Positions 1-9,098 of a stretch of 64,000 bases of DNA are shown here, piece by piece; position 1 is the first letter of the stretch, and every line of letters begins with the position of its first letter. The stretch spans positions 186,001-250,000 of the forward strand of contig NZ_CP142860.1 of NCBI RefSeq assembly GCF_036287215.1. Reading direction: 5' to 3'. Source of the DNA: Caproiciproducens sp. CPB-2. GTDB lineage: Bacteria > Bacillota > Clostridia > Oscillospirales > Acutalibacteraceae. A program made the translations under genes and the position numbers. The notes under the pieces were generated by a model. That model was not told where the DNA came from and made no database searches. It worked only from the letters and a program-made list of their open reading frames with translations.

Positions 1-1459
1 TAAGATTTTAACCCAAAATGTCCGAATCGGCTTTGATACACGGAAGCACCGCCGCAATCTCAATGTCCTTGTGTGCGGCGGTTCCGGCGCAGGCAAGACC
101 CGTTTCTACTGCAAGCCCAACGCCATGAACTGCAACAGCAGCATGGTGATTTTAGACCCCAAGGGGGAAATCACCCGCGATACGGGGCATTTGCTCAAGG
201 CGAAAGGCATGGAGGTCAAGGTGCTTGACCTTATCAATATGTGGCGTTCCCATTGCTACAACCCCTTTGTCTATCTCAAAGAGGACAACGATGCGCAAAG
301 GCTTGTCACCAACCTGTTCAAAAGCACCACGCCCAAAGGGGCGCAGACCCAAGACCCGTTTTGGGATACGGCGGCATCCATGCTTCTGCTTGCCCTCGTC
401 TTCTATCTGAAATACGAGGCCCCGCCCGATGAGCAGAATTTTCCGATGGTGATGGAAATGCTCCGGGCGGGTGAGGTGCGGGAAGATGACGACAGCTATC
501 AATCGCCTCTTGACGAACTCTTTGACCGCCTGGAAATGCGAAGCCCAGACCACATCGCAGTCAAGTATTACCGCGACTATCGTTCCGGCAGTGCCAAAAC
601 CCTTAAATCCATTCAAATCACTCTGGCGGCGCGTCTTGAAAAGTTTAATCTTGAAAGCCTTGCCGCCCTCACCGCAACCGACGAACTGGATTTAGGGAGC
701 ATTGGCGAGAAAAAGACGGCGTTGTTCATCATCATTCCCGATAACGACAGCAGCTTTAACTTTCTCGTTTCCATTCTCTACACGCAACTCTTTCAGCAGC
801 TCTTTTATTCCGCCGACCACAAGCACGGCGGCTCATTGCCCGTTCACGTCCATTTTCTGATGGACGAATTTGCCAACGTGAGCTTACCAGACGATTTCGA
901 CAAAATTTTGTCCGTCATGAGGTCACGTTCGGTTTCGGTATCCATTGTCCTGCAAAATATGGCTCAGCTAAAGGCTTTGTTCGAGAAACAATGGGAGTCC
1001 ATCGTGGGTAACTGCGACGAATTTCTCTACCTGGGCGGAAATGAACAATCGACGCACAAATATGTTTCCGAGCTTCTTGGAAAAGAAACTTTGGACACAA
1101 ACACTTATGGAAAATCCACAGGGCGTAACGGAAATTACAGCACAAACTACCAAATCAGCGGACGGGAACTCCTGACCCCTGACGAGGTGCGGATGCTCGA
1201 TAACCGCTACGCCCTGCTATTCATACGCGGCGAACGCCCGATTTTGGATGACAAGTTTGACATCCTGCGTCATCCGAACGTAGGCGGTACGACGGACGGC
1301 AAGGCCGAGGCATTCCGTCACGGCGAAGTTACGGAATCGGTTGCTACCCTTGTTTTTGACGAGGACATTGACCCGGTGAGGCTGTCGGAAATCCAAATTA
1401 CGGACAACGAAGCATATGAGCTTCTGTCCGAAGAAGATGTAGAAAATCTGTTTAACTAA
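1..1459 (+). CDS. VirD4/TraG-type conjugation coupling ATPase (5' truncated by window)
   Basis: This is the type IV coupling protein that links the relaxase-DNA complex to the conjugation channel at the membrane. The frame is open from base 3 and has no start in the window, so the N-terminal membrane part lies upstream. A Walker A motif (GGSGAGKT) is encoded near bases 77-100 and a Walker B-like LMDEFANV follows about 260 residues later, as in the VirD4/TcpA family. The stretch before Walker A (ILTQNVRIGFDTRKHRRN) is typical of clostridial ICE coupling proteins. The next gene follows at once behind an AAGGAGG site. It heads a conserved transfer module shared with the next seven genes. Family assignment is secure; ICE subfamily (Tn1549/CTn-like) is inferred from gene order. 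Confidence 0.93.
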   Translation, partial: KILTQNVRIGFDTRKHRRNLNVLVCGGSGAGKTRFYCKPNAMNCNSSMVILDPKGEITRDTGHLLKAKGMEVKVLDLINMWRSHCYNPFVYLKEDNDAQRLVTNLFKSTTPKGAQTQDPFWDTAASMLLLALVFYLKYEAPPDEQNFPMVMEMLRAGEVREDDDSYQSPLDELFDRLEMRSPDHIAVKYYRDYRSGSAKTLKSIQITLAARLEKFNLESLAALTATDELDLGSIGEKKTALFIIIPDNDSSFNFLVSILYTQLFQQLFYSADHKHGGSLPVHVHFLMDEFANVSLPDDFDKILSVMRSRSVSVSIVLQNMAQLKALFEKQWESIVGNCDEFLYLGGNEQSTHKYVSELLGKETLDTNTYGKSTGRNGNYSTNYQISGRELLTPDEVRMLDNRYALLFIRGERPILDDKFDILRHPNVGGTTDGKAEAFRHGEVTESVATLVFDEDIDPVRLSEIQITDNEAYELLSEEDVENLFN

Positions 1460-1476
1460 TAAGGAGGATGTATTCC

Positions 1477-1836
1477 ATGAAGAAAAACAACAAATACAAT
1501 AAATCCACCTATAAGCTGCCCATGACGGGCGGTGTTAAGAAAGGCTTTCGTGCCTATGCCTGCGCTGTGCTTGCCCTTGCGGTCATGATGAGTTTTGCCG
1601 TTCCCGCATTTGCGGCAAGCGACGACCCGATTCAAGTGGTCAACAACCTATCCGATTTCATTTTCGGCTTGATAAGGGCGATCGGCTTAATCCTGCTCGG
1701 CTTTGGTATCGTGCAGGTGGGCCTGTCGCTCAAAAGCCACGACCCGAGCCAGAGGGCGAACGGCTTTATGACGTTGGCAGGGGGCGTAATTATAACTTTT
1801 GCCAAAGAGATTTTGAATCTCATTACGGGAGCGTGA
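1477..1836 (+). CDS. Maff2-family small membrane protein of ICE transfer module
   Basis: A 119-residue protein of the Maff2 type, found almost only in Firmicute conjugative elements between the coupling protein and the VirB6-like gene. It has a Lys-rich N-terminus, a first hydrophobic segment ending in a signal-peptidase-like AFAAS (about residues 28-48), a second long hydrophobic segment and the conserved SHDPSQRANGF loop before a third hydrophobic stretch. The size and the processed small-TM layout resemble VirB2 pilin-like subunits, but that role is inference. The start at 1477 is chosen because AAGGAGG at 1461-1467 lies 9 nt upstream; the ATG at 1468 abuts the ribosome site. Confidence 0.85.
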   Translation: MKKNNKYNKSTYKLPMTGGVKKGFRAYACAVLALAVMMSFAVPAFAASDDPIQVVNNLSDFIFGLIRAIGLILLGFGIVQVGLSLKSHDPSQRANGFMTLAGGVIITFAKEILNLITGA

Positions 1837-1841
1837 GCGCC

Positions 1842-2072
1842 ATGCAGGAGTATATCGAAAAATGCGAGTGCTTCATTCATTCGCTCAAACAGGGTGAGAA
1901 AAATGTGCTGGCCGAAGCCACCATCATCAAACGCCTGGGCGACAACGACTATCTTTCCGACTACAACGGCGTGAAGTGCCACGCCATATTCAATCCCTTT
2001 GTCGGGCGCTACTATGTGGACGACAAATATGGTGTCATCCGGGAACCGGCAGCGCGGGAACAAGCCCGATAA
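1842..2072 (+). CDS. conserved small ICE protein, function unknown
   Basis: A 76-residue soluble, charged protein with no membrane segment. It starts a few bases after the Maff2-like gene (alternative GTG at 1833 overlapping its stop), which suggests translational coupling. Its C-terminal part (residues about 45-70) has an aromatic and Asp-rich pattern, FNPFVGRYYVDDKYGV. Small proteins of this kind occupy this slot in clostridial conjugative transposons, but I do not recognise a function. A rho-independent-type hairpin follows directly, so this gene closes the first transcription segment of the module. Confidence 0.7.
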   Translation: MQEYIEKCECFIHSLKQGEKNVLAEATIIKRLGDNDYLSDYNGVKCHAIFNPFVGRYYVDDKYGVIREPAAREQAR

Positions 2073-2084
2073 CCACAGAGCAAA

Positions 2085-2123
2085 GCGGGGCAAGTCAAAA
2101 AAGGCTTGCCCCGCAATTTTTTT
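2085..2123 (+). terminator. intra-operon terminator/attenuator hairpin
   Basis: GCGGGGCAAG (2085-2094) pairs perfectly with CTTGCCCCGC (2105-2114) and is followed by AA and seven T. It sits between two transfer genes on the same strand, so it probably attenuates rather than ends the operon. Confidence 0.8.
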
Positions 2124-2140
2124 GGAAAGGTGGTGGTCAC

Positions 2141-2971
2141 TTGAACTGGATTATTGAAAACTTGGAAAACGCCTTAAACACTTGGAATCAGAAAATGGCT
2201 GAAATCTTTCAGCTTCTCACCCAAAGCCCCGAAACTTTCAAGGGCGGCGGGATATGGTCGGTTATCCTGAACATTCACAGCGCGGTACAGGCTATCGGTT
2301 TAGGCTTGCTTGTGCTGTTTTTCGTGATTGGCGTTATGAAAACCTGCGGCAGTTTTGCCGAGCTAAAACGCCCCGAAGTGGCAGTCAAAATGTTCGTGCG
2401 CTTTGCTTTGGCAAAAGCGGCAGTCACTTACGGCTTAGAACTGATGATGGCGTTGTTCCGCATTGTGCAGGGCTTGATTGCCCGGATCATGGCGGCGTCG
2501 GGTTTCTCCGGCGCAGAGGACACCATTCTGCCTGACAGCATTAAAACGGCCATTGAAAATACAGGCTTTTTCGACAGCATTCCGTTATGGGCAGTAACGC
2601 TCCTGGGTGGCTTGTTCATCACGGTACTGTCATTCATTATGATAATGAGCGTGTACGGGCGTTTTCTGAAACTCTATATGTATACTGCCCTCGCTCCCAT
2701 TCCTCTTGCGGCTTTCGCGGGCGAACCCACGCAAAGCATGGGCAAGGCTTTTATCAAATCTTATGCCGCCGTCTGCTTAGAAGGTGCGATTATTGTGCTG
2801 GCCTGCGTTATTTTCAGCCAGTTTGCTTCGTCGCCCCCAGTAGTTGACCCTAATGCGGCGGCGGTAACACAGGTTTGGAGCTACACGGGCGAACTCATCT
2901 TCAATATGCTTGTGTTGGTGGGCGCGGTAAAAATGGCGGACAGATTAGTCCGTGAAATGCTTGGACTGTAA
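2141..2971 (+). CDS. VirB6/TrbL-like polytopic membrane protein of the ICE
   Basis: A 276-residue multi-spanning protein, probably part of the inner-membrane channel of the Gram-positive type IV secretion apparatus. Hydrophobic segments are clear around residues 43-65 (GLGLLVLFFVIGV), 85-110, 150-178, 180-205, 215-240 and at the C-terminus. It lies in the conserved order Maff2 - this protein - unknown - PrgI - VirB4, the slot of the CD0411-type proteins of CTn elements. The start is TTG at 2141, encoding LNWIIENLENALN, preceded by GGAAAGGTGG; the open frame continues upstream to 1976 but that part overlaps the terminator and the previous gene. Exact homology to VirB6 is inference from topology and position. 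Confidence 0.75.
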   Translation: MNWIIENLENALNTWNQKMAEIFQLLTQSPETFKGGGIWSVILNIHSAVQAIGLGLLVLFFVIGVMKTCGSFAELKRPEVAVKMFVRFALAKAAVTYGLELMMALFRIVQGLIARIMAASGFSGAEDTILPDSIKTAIENTGFFDSIPLWAVTLLGGLFITVLSFIMIMSVYGRFLKLYMYTALAPIPLAAFAGEPTQSMGKAFIKSYAAVCLEGAIIVLACVIFSQFASSPPVVDPNAAAVTQVWSYTGELIFNMLVLVGAVKMADRLVREMLGL

Positions 2972-2997
2972 CGATAGAACGATTGGAGGAAATTACA

Positions 2998-3573
2998 ATG
3001 TCATATTACAACTCAAAGCCGTCCGGAGCGCCGCAGTCTGCGGAAGCACTGGCCGGGGAACTGAATAAATGCGTGGAATTGCAGGAAACCATGAAAGCCG
3101 TCAATGCCTATTGGCGCAAAGCAGGAACCTGTGTGGGAGCGCCGGGAATTACGGAAGCGCAGGCAAAGAGGCTGGACGAAAAAATCGCCACGACCAGATA
3201 TTCATGGGAAAAACAACCCTTTTCCACCTATGACCTCACAAACAACAACAGCAAAATCAAGAGTCTGGAGAGCAAGGTTAAGGAAGCCGGTAAGGGCTTT
3301 GAGGGATGGGAGTTTCACGGCGGCCGCGCCGAAGCGAACACTGAGATCAACAGGCTTCAGCTATTTTTCGACGAACGCCCTGGCGAAAAGCAGCGTGCTG
3401 TTCTGAAAGCGAACGGTTTCAAATGGGCACCGTCACAGGATGCGTGGCAGCGGCAGCTCACCGACAACGCAATCTATTCGGCTGGACGTATTGACTTCAT
3501 CGAGCCGTCCGATGGCCGGAGCGTTCGTGACCATCAGCCCAAAGCCCCTGCCCGTGATGACGGGGCGAGGTAG
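2998..3573 (+). CDS. conserved ICE protein, function unknown (charged, soluble)
   Basis: A 191-residue hydrophilic protein starting at ATG 2998, 5 nt after GGAGGAA. There is no signal peptide or membrane segment. The middle is Lys- and Gln-rich and probably helical; the C-terminal half holds a compact motif (RAVLKANGFKWAPSQDAWQR, about residues 135-155) often seen in ICE- and phage-associated proteins of unknown role, and the tail is basic and Pro-rich. It lies between the VirB6-like and PrgI genes. It may help process or protect transferred DNA, but that is only a guess from location. Confidence 0.7.
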   Translation: MSYYNSKPSGAPQSAEALAGELNKCVELQETMKAVNAYWRKAGTCVGAPGITEAQAKRLDEKIATTRYSWEKQPFSTYDLTNNNSKIKSLESKVKEAGKGFEGWEFHGGRAEANTEINRLQLFFDERPGEKQRAVLKANGFKWAPSQDAWQRQLTDNAIYSAGRIDFIEPSDGRSVRDHQPKAPARDDGAR

Positions 3574-3586
3574 AAAGGAGCGGTAT

Positions 3587-3949
3587 ATGGAAGTAAAAAT
3601 CAATAAAGAAATCCGCAACTACACCGAGAGTATGTTTTTCGGTTTGAGTTTGCGGCAATGTATCTTTTCCGTTCTTGCCCTCGGTGTTGCCGTGGGTATT
3701 TTTTTCGGGCTGCGCAGCCACCTCGGAACGGAAACCGTGTCGTGGGTATGTGTCCTCGGTGCGGCTCCTTTTGCGATGATGGGCTTCGTCACCTACCACG
3801 GCATGACGGCGGAACAGTTTGTGTGGGCATGGATTAAGTCTGAAATCCTTATGCCGAAGCATTTGACATTTAGGCCCACAAACATCTATCACGAAGCGGT
3901 GCGCCCGCTTTTTGAAAACCCCAAAAAGGAGGCGATGAAACGTGCTTAA
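3587..3949 (+). CDS. PrgI-family T4SS membrane protein
   Basis: A 120-residue PrgI-type protein (VirB3-like partner of VirB4 in Gram-positive conjugation). It begins MEVKINKEIRNYTESMFFGL, the conserved N-terminal signature, followed by two transmembrane segments (about residues 26-45 and 51-70) and a cytoplasmic tail with KHLTFRPTN. The start at ATG 3587 follows GAAAGGAGC; the frame is open further upstream but overlaps the previous gene. The stop overlaps the VirB4 start by 8 nt, as expected for partners made in fixed ratio. Confidence 0.88.
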   Translation: MEVKINKEIRNYTESMFFGLSLRQCIFSVLALGVAVGIFFGLRSHLGTETVSWVCVLGAAPFAMMGFVTYHGMTAEQFVWAWIKSEILMPKHLTFRPTNIYHEAVRPLFENPKKEAMKRA

Positions 3950-6290
3950 AACACTCAAGATATGGTTTAATGAAAACCGTGAACGGTTCAAAGTGCCGAA
4001 AGGCGTACAGGAGGCTATTCCCGTCCATTCGATTTACGAGGACGGGATTTTTCTTGTCCGCAGGGGCGGTCTGTTCGGTGAAAACAAGTACAGCAAGACA
4101 TTCCAGTTTACGGATATTAACTATGCCGTGGCTTCCCGGTCGGATAAAGAGAAGATGTTTCTCGACTACTCCGAACTGCTGAACTCCCTTGATTCCGGCG
4201 CAACGGCAAAGCTGACCATCCGCGCCCGCAGGCTTTCCAAAGCGGATTATGAGGCCAATATCCTTATCCCTATGGCGGACGATAATCTGGATAAATACCG
4301 CAAGGAACTCAATGCCATGCTGCTGGAAAAGGTCACGGAAAGCAACGCCATTGTCCTCGATAAAATGATTACCATTTCGGTGTGCAAGAAAAACATTGAG
4401 GAAGCGCGGGCGTACTTTATCCGCATCGGTGCGGATTTGGCTTCTCACTTCTCCCATCTCGGCTCAAAATGTGCAGAACTGGATGTGAACGAGCGGCTAA
4501 AAATCTTCCACGACTTCTACCGCCCCGGTGAGGAATCGTCCTTTCATTTTGATATGAGCGCGGCTATGCGGCGCGGCCATAGTTTTAAGGACTATATCTG
4601 CCCCGACAGCATGGAGTTTGACAAAGGGTTTTTCAAGGTGGGCGAACGCTACGGGCGCACCCTGTTCCTCAAGGAGTACGCTTCCTATATCAAAGACACT
4701 ATGATAGCGGAGCTGACCGAACTCAACCAGAACATGACCCTTTCCATCGACATTCGCCCGGTTACGATGGAAGAAGCCGTCCGTGAGGTGGAGCGGCGCG
4801 TCCTCGGCGTGGAAACCAATATTACCAACTGGCAGCGCAGGCAAAACAGCAACAACAACTTTTCCGCCATCATTCCCTATGACATGGAACAGCAGCGGAA
4901 AGAAAGCCGGGAATTTCTCGACGATATCACGAGCCGGGATCAGCGCATGATGTTTGCCACGGTGACAATCGTGCATACCGCCGTCACAAAGGAACAGCTT
5001 GACGCGGACACCGAATCCCTGCTGTCCACGGCCCGAAAAAACCTGTGCCAGATTGCGCCGCTTACCTTCCAGCAGCTTGACGGATTGAACACCGTCCTGC
5101 CCTTCGGACACACGAAAATCCAAGCCGTCCGCACGCTCACCACAGAAAGCCTCGCCGTGCTTATGCCATTCAAGGTGCAGGAGGTTATGGACAGGGGCGG
5201 GATTTACTACGGGCAAAACGCCATTTCCCACAACCTTATTATGTGCTTAAAGGAATATCTGTTGAACCCAAACGCTTTTCGTTTGGGTGTTCCCGGAAGC
5301 GGCAAATCCTTTGGAGCAAAGATGGAGCTTGTAATGATTGCGCTGCTGTTCCCCGACGATGATATTTTGGTGTGCGATCCTGAGAATGAGTATGCGGCGC
5401 TCATAAAAGCCCTCGGCGGCGAGGTCATCCGAATTGCGGCGGGAAGCGACGACCATATCAATGCAATGGATATGGTGGAAGGCTACGGCGAGGGCAGCGA
5501 CCCGGTAATCGACAAGAGCGAATTTGTCTGCTCCCTCTTTGAACAGCTTGATAAGAACGGCCTGCTGCCGGAGGAAAAATCCATCATTGACCGCTGCGTC
5601 CGCAATGTGTACGAGAATTATCAATCAGGCGGCAAGCTGCCGACCCTTGCGGTTTTGCGGGAGGATTTACTGGAACAGCCGGAAGCGGAGGCAAAACGCC
5701 TTGCTCTAAAAATGGAGCTTTTCACAAGTGGATCGCTCAATGCCTTTGCCCACAAAACCAACGTGGATGTGCGTAACCGCCTGATTGACTACAACATCAT
5801 GGACTTGGGGAGCCAGCTCAAAACGATGGGTTTACTGGTTATCACCGACGCCATGATTAACCGGGTGACCGACAACTGGCGGCACAGCAAGCGGACGCAT
5901 ATCTTTCTGGATGAGTTTCATGTCGTTTTTGAAAATGAGTACAGCGGAACTTTTTTCAATTCCGCTTGGCGCAGATTCAGAAAGCGCAACGCTTATCCTA
6001 CGGGCATCACACAGAACGTCGAGTACCTGCTTGATTCCGTTTTGGCAAGCACCATGCTGTCCAACAGCGAGTTTATCGTCATGCACAATCAGGCTGCCAG
6101 CGACCGCGACAAGCTGGCGCAGCTTCTCAATATTTCAAGCGAGCAGATGAGCTATATCACCAACGCCCGGGAGGGCGAGGGCTTAATCCGTATCGGCAAT
6201 GCGATTGTCCCGTTCGTCAACAGATTTCCCAAAGATACGGAACTCTACAAGCTGATGACGACAAAACCGAGGGAAACTCAAATCGGCTGA
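3942..6290 (+). CDS. VirB4-family conjugation ATPase
   Basis: A 782-residue cytoplasmic ATPase that powers the conjugation channel. The Walker A motif GVPGSGKSF begins at residue 449 and Walker B (HIFLDEFHVVF) lies near residue 655, with the VirB4 C-terminal NVEYLL and FIVMHNQ motifs after it. The N-terminal half is the usual VirB4 substrate and partner domain. It starts with GTG inside the end of prgI, with AAGGAGG just upstream. Length and order match the full-length family, so it looks intact. Confidence 0.95.
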   Translation: MLKTLKIWFNENRERFKVPKGVQEAIPVHSIYEDGIFLVRRGGLFGENKYSKTFQFTDINYAVASRSDKEKMFLDYSELLNSLDSGATAKLTIRARRLSKADYEANILIPMADDNLDKYRKELNAMLLEKVTESNAIVLDKMITISVCKKNIEEARAYFIRIGADLASHFSHLGSKCAELDVNERLKIFHDFYRPGEESSFHFDMSAAMRRGHSFKDYICPDSMEFDKGFFKVGERYGRTLFLKEYASYIKDTMIAELTELNQNMTLSIDIRPVTMEEAVREVERRVLGVETNITNWQRRQNSNNNFSAIIPYDMEQQRKESREFLDDITSRDQRMMFATVTIVHTAVTKEQLDADTESLLSTARKNLCQIAPLTFQQLDGLNTVLPFGHTKIQAVRTLTTESLAVLMPFKVQEVMDRGGIYYGQNAISHNLIMCLKEYLLNPNAFRLGVPGSGKSFGAKMELVMIALLFPDDDILVCDPENEYAALIKALGGEVIRIAAGSDDHINAMDMVEGYGEGSDPVIDKSEFVCSLFEQLDKNGLLPEEKSIIDRCVRNVYENYQSGGKLPTLAVLREDLLEQPEAEAKRLALKMELFTSGSLNAFAHKTNVDVRNRLIDYNIMDLGSQLKTMGLLVITDAMINRVTDNWRHSKRTHIFLDEFHVVFENEYSGTFFNSAWRRFRKRNAYPTGITQNVEYLLDSVLASTMLSNSEFIVMHNQAASDRDKLAQLLNISSEQMSYITNAREGEGLIRIGNAIVPFVNRFPKDTELYKLMTTKPRETQIG

Positions 6291-6300
6291 TTTTCAAAGT

Positions 6301-6336
6301 AGGCAGACCGCCGCAAACGGTCTGCCTGCATCTTTT
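6301..6336 (+). terminator. rho-independent terminator after virB4
   Basis: AGGCAGACCG (6301-6310) pairs perfectly with CGGTCTGCCT (6318-6327), followed by GCATCTTTTTT. It separates virB4 from the CHAP gene. Confidence 0.82.
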
Positions 6337-6379
6337 TTATCTGGGATTCAAATGAAGAAAAAGTTTGGAGGTGAATCAA

Positions 6380-8179
6380 GTGGCTAAAATCAAAACCCGC
6401 GATACGATGAAAGATATCAAGGTGTTTGACCGCTCCGCCAATATGGGCAAGCACATGAAAAATGCTTTTGTCGGATCCAAAAATGCGGTGGAATCCGCAG
6501 ACAGGCAATCCGAGCAGACACAGGACACAGAACAGCACACCCCCTCTGAGTACGCTTCTGACAATATGACCTCCGGGGCGAGAAATGTTGCGGAGCGGAC
6601 GGTGCGGGGATTATGGAAAAACCCCGTTAAAAGGGCTTCCGAGAATATGCATAAAACACAGGAAAACTTTGGGGGGGCCAAGCGGCAGGTTCAGAATATC
6701 AAAAATGCCGTTAAGAAATCTCCTGCGGATTTGCCGAAGAAAGAAATGGTGAAGCGGACGCAGGCCACCACGCAGCGTACCATTTTCCGTACCCGGCAGG
6801 CGGCTGATACTTCCATCAAGGCGGTAGGGTCATCGGGTAAGACTATCAAGCAGGCGGCCCACGATACGGAGAAGACTATAAAAACAGCTTCCAAAACCAT
6901 CAAAAAAGCAACGAACTCGGTACAGAAAGGCATCAAGACCACCGAGCGCACCGCAAAAGTTACCGTAAAAACCGCACAGCAGACCGCAAAAGTTACGCAG
7001 AGAGCATCTCAAACCGCAGCAAAAGCGGCAAAGGCGGCGTCACAAGCCTCCAGAGCGGCGGCAAAAGCCGCAGTTCAAACAGCCAAAGTCGCCGTTAAGG
7101 TCACAATTTCCACCGTCAAGGCGATTATTGCCGCTACAAAGGCGCTCATCTCCGCGATTGCGGCGGGCGGTTGGATTGCCGTGGTGATTATCCTGGTAAT
7201 TTGCATGATCGGCTTGCTTTTCGGCTCCGTTTTTGGGGTTTTCTTCTCCGGCGAAGACTCCGGCAACGGCTTTACCATGCCGATGGCGATACAGGAAATC
7301 AATCAAGAGTATGCCGACAGGATGGAGGAAATCCGAAACAGCAATCCCCATGACGATGTGAAATTATCCGATTCCCGTGCCGAGTGGAAAGGAATCTTGT
7401 CGGTTTACGCCGTCAAGGTGAACACCGACCTCGAAAGCGCCCAGGATGTCGCTACGATGGATGATGAGAAAAAGGAGCTTTTGCGTTCTGTCTTTTGGGA
7501 TATGAATATCCTTGACTACTGCACCGAAACAGAAGAAGTTACGGAAGTAATAGTTGAGGGCGACGGCGAGGACTTGATTTCCACCGAGCATACCGTCACC
7601 AAAACCATTTTATATATTACCGTTTCCTCCAAGAACGCAGCGGAAATGGCGGAGCAATACGGATTTTCGGTACAGCAAAAAGCGCAGCTTGCCGAATTGC
7701 TCTCCGATGAATACGCCGACCTGTGGAGCGCCGTTCTCTATGGAATCCACAACGGCAGCGATGATATTGTGGCGGTTGCCGTGTCGCAGATAGGGAATGT
7801 GAACGGAGAACCCTATTGGAGTTGGTATGGATTCGATGACCGTGTGGAATGGTGCGCAGCTTTTGTTTCGTGGTGCGTCAATGAGTGCGGCTATATCGAC
7901 GCGGGGCTTATTCCAAGGTTTGCAGGCTGCCAGTCGCAGGGTATCCCGTGGTTCCAAGAACGGGGACTGTGGCAGGAGCCGGGTTATATACCTGCTCCCG
8001 GTGACATCATATTCTTTGATTGGGAACAGGACGGCATCTCCGACCATGTGGGGATCGTCGAGTATGTTGATGGCGAGATCGTCCACACCGTTGAGGGCAA
8101 TACGAATAACTCTGTTGCCCGCCGCAGTTACAGACTCGATAACAGTGATATTTGCGGCTACGGAACTCCTATGTATTAA
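6380..8179 (+). CDS. membrane-anchored CHAP-domain cell-wall hydrolase of the ICE
   Basis: A 599-residue VirB1-like protein that probably opens the peptidoglycan for the conjugation channel. It begins with GTG 6380 after TTTGGAGGTG. Residues about 1-255 are cytoplasmic, hydrophilic, and for the last ~110 positions made almost only of Ala, Lys, Thr, Val, Gln and Ser in short helical repeats such as TAKVT. A single membrane segment follows (about 260-288, WIAVVIILVICMIGLL). The extracellular part ends in a CHAP domain (about 453-599) with catalytic Cys492 (EWCAAFV) and His in SDHVGIVEY. Position after virB4 matches CD1107-type proteins of CTn elements. The long Ala/Lys helix is unusual and may bind DNA, wall polymer or partners; this is inference. 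Confidence 0.87.
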   Translation: MAKIKTRDTMKDIKVFDRSANMGKHMKNAFVGSKNAVESADRQSEQTQDTEQHTPSEYASDNMTSGARNVAERTVRGLWKNPVKRASENMHKTQENFGGAKRQVQNIKNAVKKSPADLPKKEMVKRTQATTQRTIFRTRQAADTSIKAVGSSGKTIKQAAHDTEKTIKTASKTIKKATNSVQKGIKTTERTAKVTVKTAQQTAKVTQRASQTAAKAAKAASQASRAAAKAAVQTAKVAVKVTISTVKAIIAATKALISAIAAGGWIAVVIILVICMIGLLFGSVFGVFFSGEDSGNGFTMPMAIQEINQEYADRMEEIRNSNPHDDVKLSDSRAEWKGILSVYAVKVNTDLESAQDVATMDDEKKELLRSVFWDMNILDYCTETEEVTEVIVEGDGEDLISTEHTVTKTILYITVSSKNAAEMAEQYGFSVQQKAQLAELLSDEYADLWSAVLYGIHNGSDDIVAVAVSQIGNVNGEPYWSWYGFDDRVEWCAAFVSWCVNECGYIDAGLIPRFAGCQSQGIPWFQERGLWQEPGYIPAPGDIIFFDWEQDGISDHVGIVEYVDGEIVHTVEGNTNNSVARRSYRLDNSDICGYGTPMY

Positions 8180-8195
8180 GATAGATGCAAGAAAA

Positions 8196-8229
8196 CAGCG
8201 GAAGAAATAATGAAAAACTTCTTCCGCTG
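8196..8229. terminator. hairpin downstream of the CHAP gene
   Basis: CAGCGGAAGAA (8196-8206) pairs with TTCTTCCGCTG (8219-8229), with an A-rich loop and no T run on the plus strand. It probably ends the transfer transcripts or stabilises the 3' end. Confidence 0.55.
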
Positions 8230-8389
8230 CCGTTACTGTGCTTTAGCATGTTTCAAGCGCCTTGCCGGTTGAAACAAAAAACCACCCGCTCTGTGAAGTA
8301 ATAACCTGTAAGTAGACAGGAAAACCACTGTTTATTTATGGCTTATACTTTTAACAGGGAACGTAACCGCATTTTAACGGATACCGGTT

Positions 8390-8640
8390 GGTACATCTGT
8401 TTAGAGTACGGTGGTAAATGAGGGAAAATAGGCGCGTCGCGTTGATCCCCACCAGCCAGTCGGCCTTGGAGCGGCAAAGTGCGGACTGATGCAACCTGTC
8501 GAGTCGTATCCCGATTTCAGATCGGCAAAGCCTTGCCGGATGGCTTCATCCTCCATGAAGAAAATCCAGAGCCGTTTCATCGGCTTAGAACAGCTTCGCC
8601 CTCACCGGAATGAGTTACATAGGATGACGGCATGTCGTAA
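8390..8640 (-). pseudogene. topB: decayed DNA topoisomerase III (topB) fragment
   Basis: Read on the minus strand, this stretch encodes KRLWIFFMEDEAIRQGFADL, then after a one-base frameshift RLHQSALCRSKADWLVGINA and TRLFSLIYHRTLN. This is the TopB core normally reading KRLWISSMEDAAIR...ALCRAKADWLVGINATR. Just before it, HSGEGEA resembles the toprim-region HAGREGE. Both ends are missing, and the reading frame is broken by a frameshift and stops. ICEs of this family often carry topB beyond the CHAP gene, so this is a relic of the element's own or a neighbouring element's topoisomerase. Orientation opposite to the transfer genes shows that it was inverted or came from another insertion. Confidence 0.72.
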
Positions 8641-9098
8641 CTAGAGCGAATGGCCTTTTTCTGTTTCCAAATCTTCATGGAATTCAGGTCCATGATTTTC
8701 CGATTCACCGCCTTAATGGCGTTCACCTAGTCGATGAGTCGTAGGTTCCCCGTAGCAGGGCGCTGATTTCTTTGGCATGAGTGGTTCGGCTGTCCACCAT
8801 CGTCAGCAAGATGCCGTCTCATGCCCTTGTCTTGGCCCTTCCTGAAAAGCTGATATCTCATGTATTCTTTTACTGAAGTTGCCATCTGTCAGCTGATATG
8901 AATCCACTGTGTTTAGTTAACACTAAAAATATTATTGTAACATTACTATAACAAAATCTCAGGATCAAGGAATAAATAGGTTAAAGTAAGTAAAATAATT
9001 GAGAATATTGTTTAATTATTGTTGAATAGTGTTAAAATTTTGATAAACTAAAGTATCAGCTTAATAAATCTCTATAATAAATGTAAAGGGTGAAAGAT
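8641..9098. other. gene-free stretch between topB relic and the regulator
   Basis: The left part (to about 8880) carries short minus-strand frames broken by stops, for example MVDSRTTHAKEISALLRG, which look like more decayed element DNA that I cannot assign. From about 8900 the base composition falls sharply to AT-rich sequence, marking the join to the regulator-PTS cargo. The AT-rich part should hold the regulator's promoter, but no strong -35/-10 pair stands out. Confidence 0.5.
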
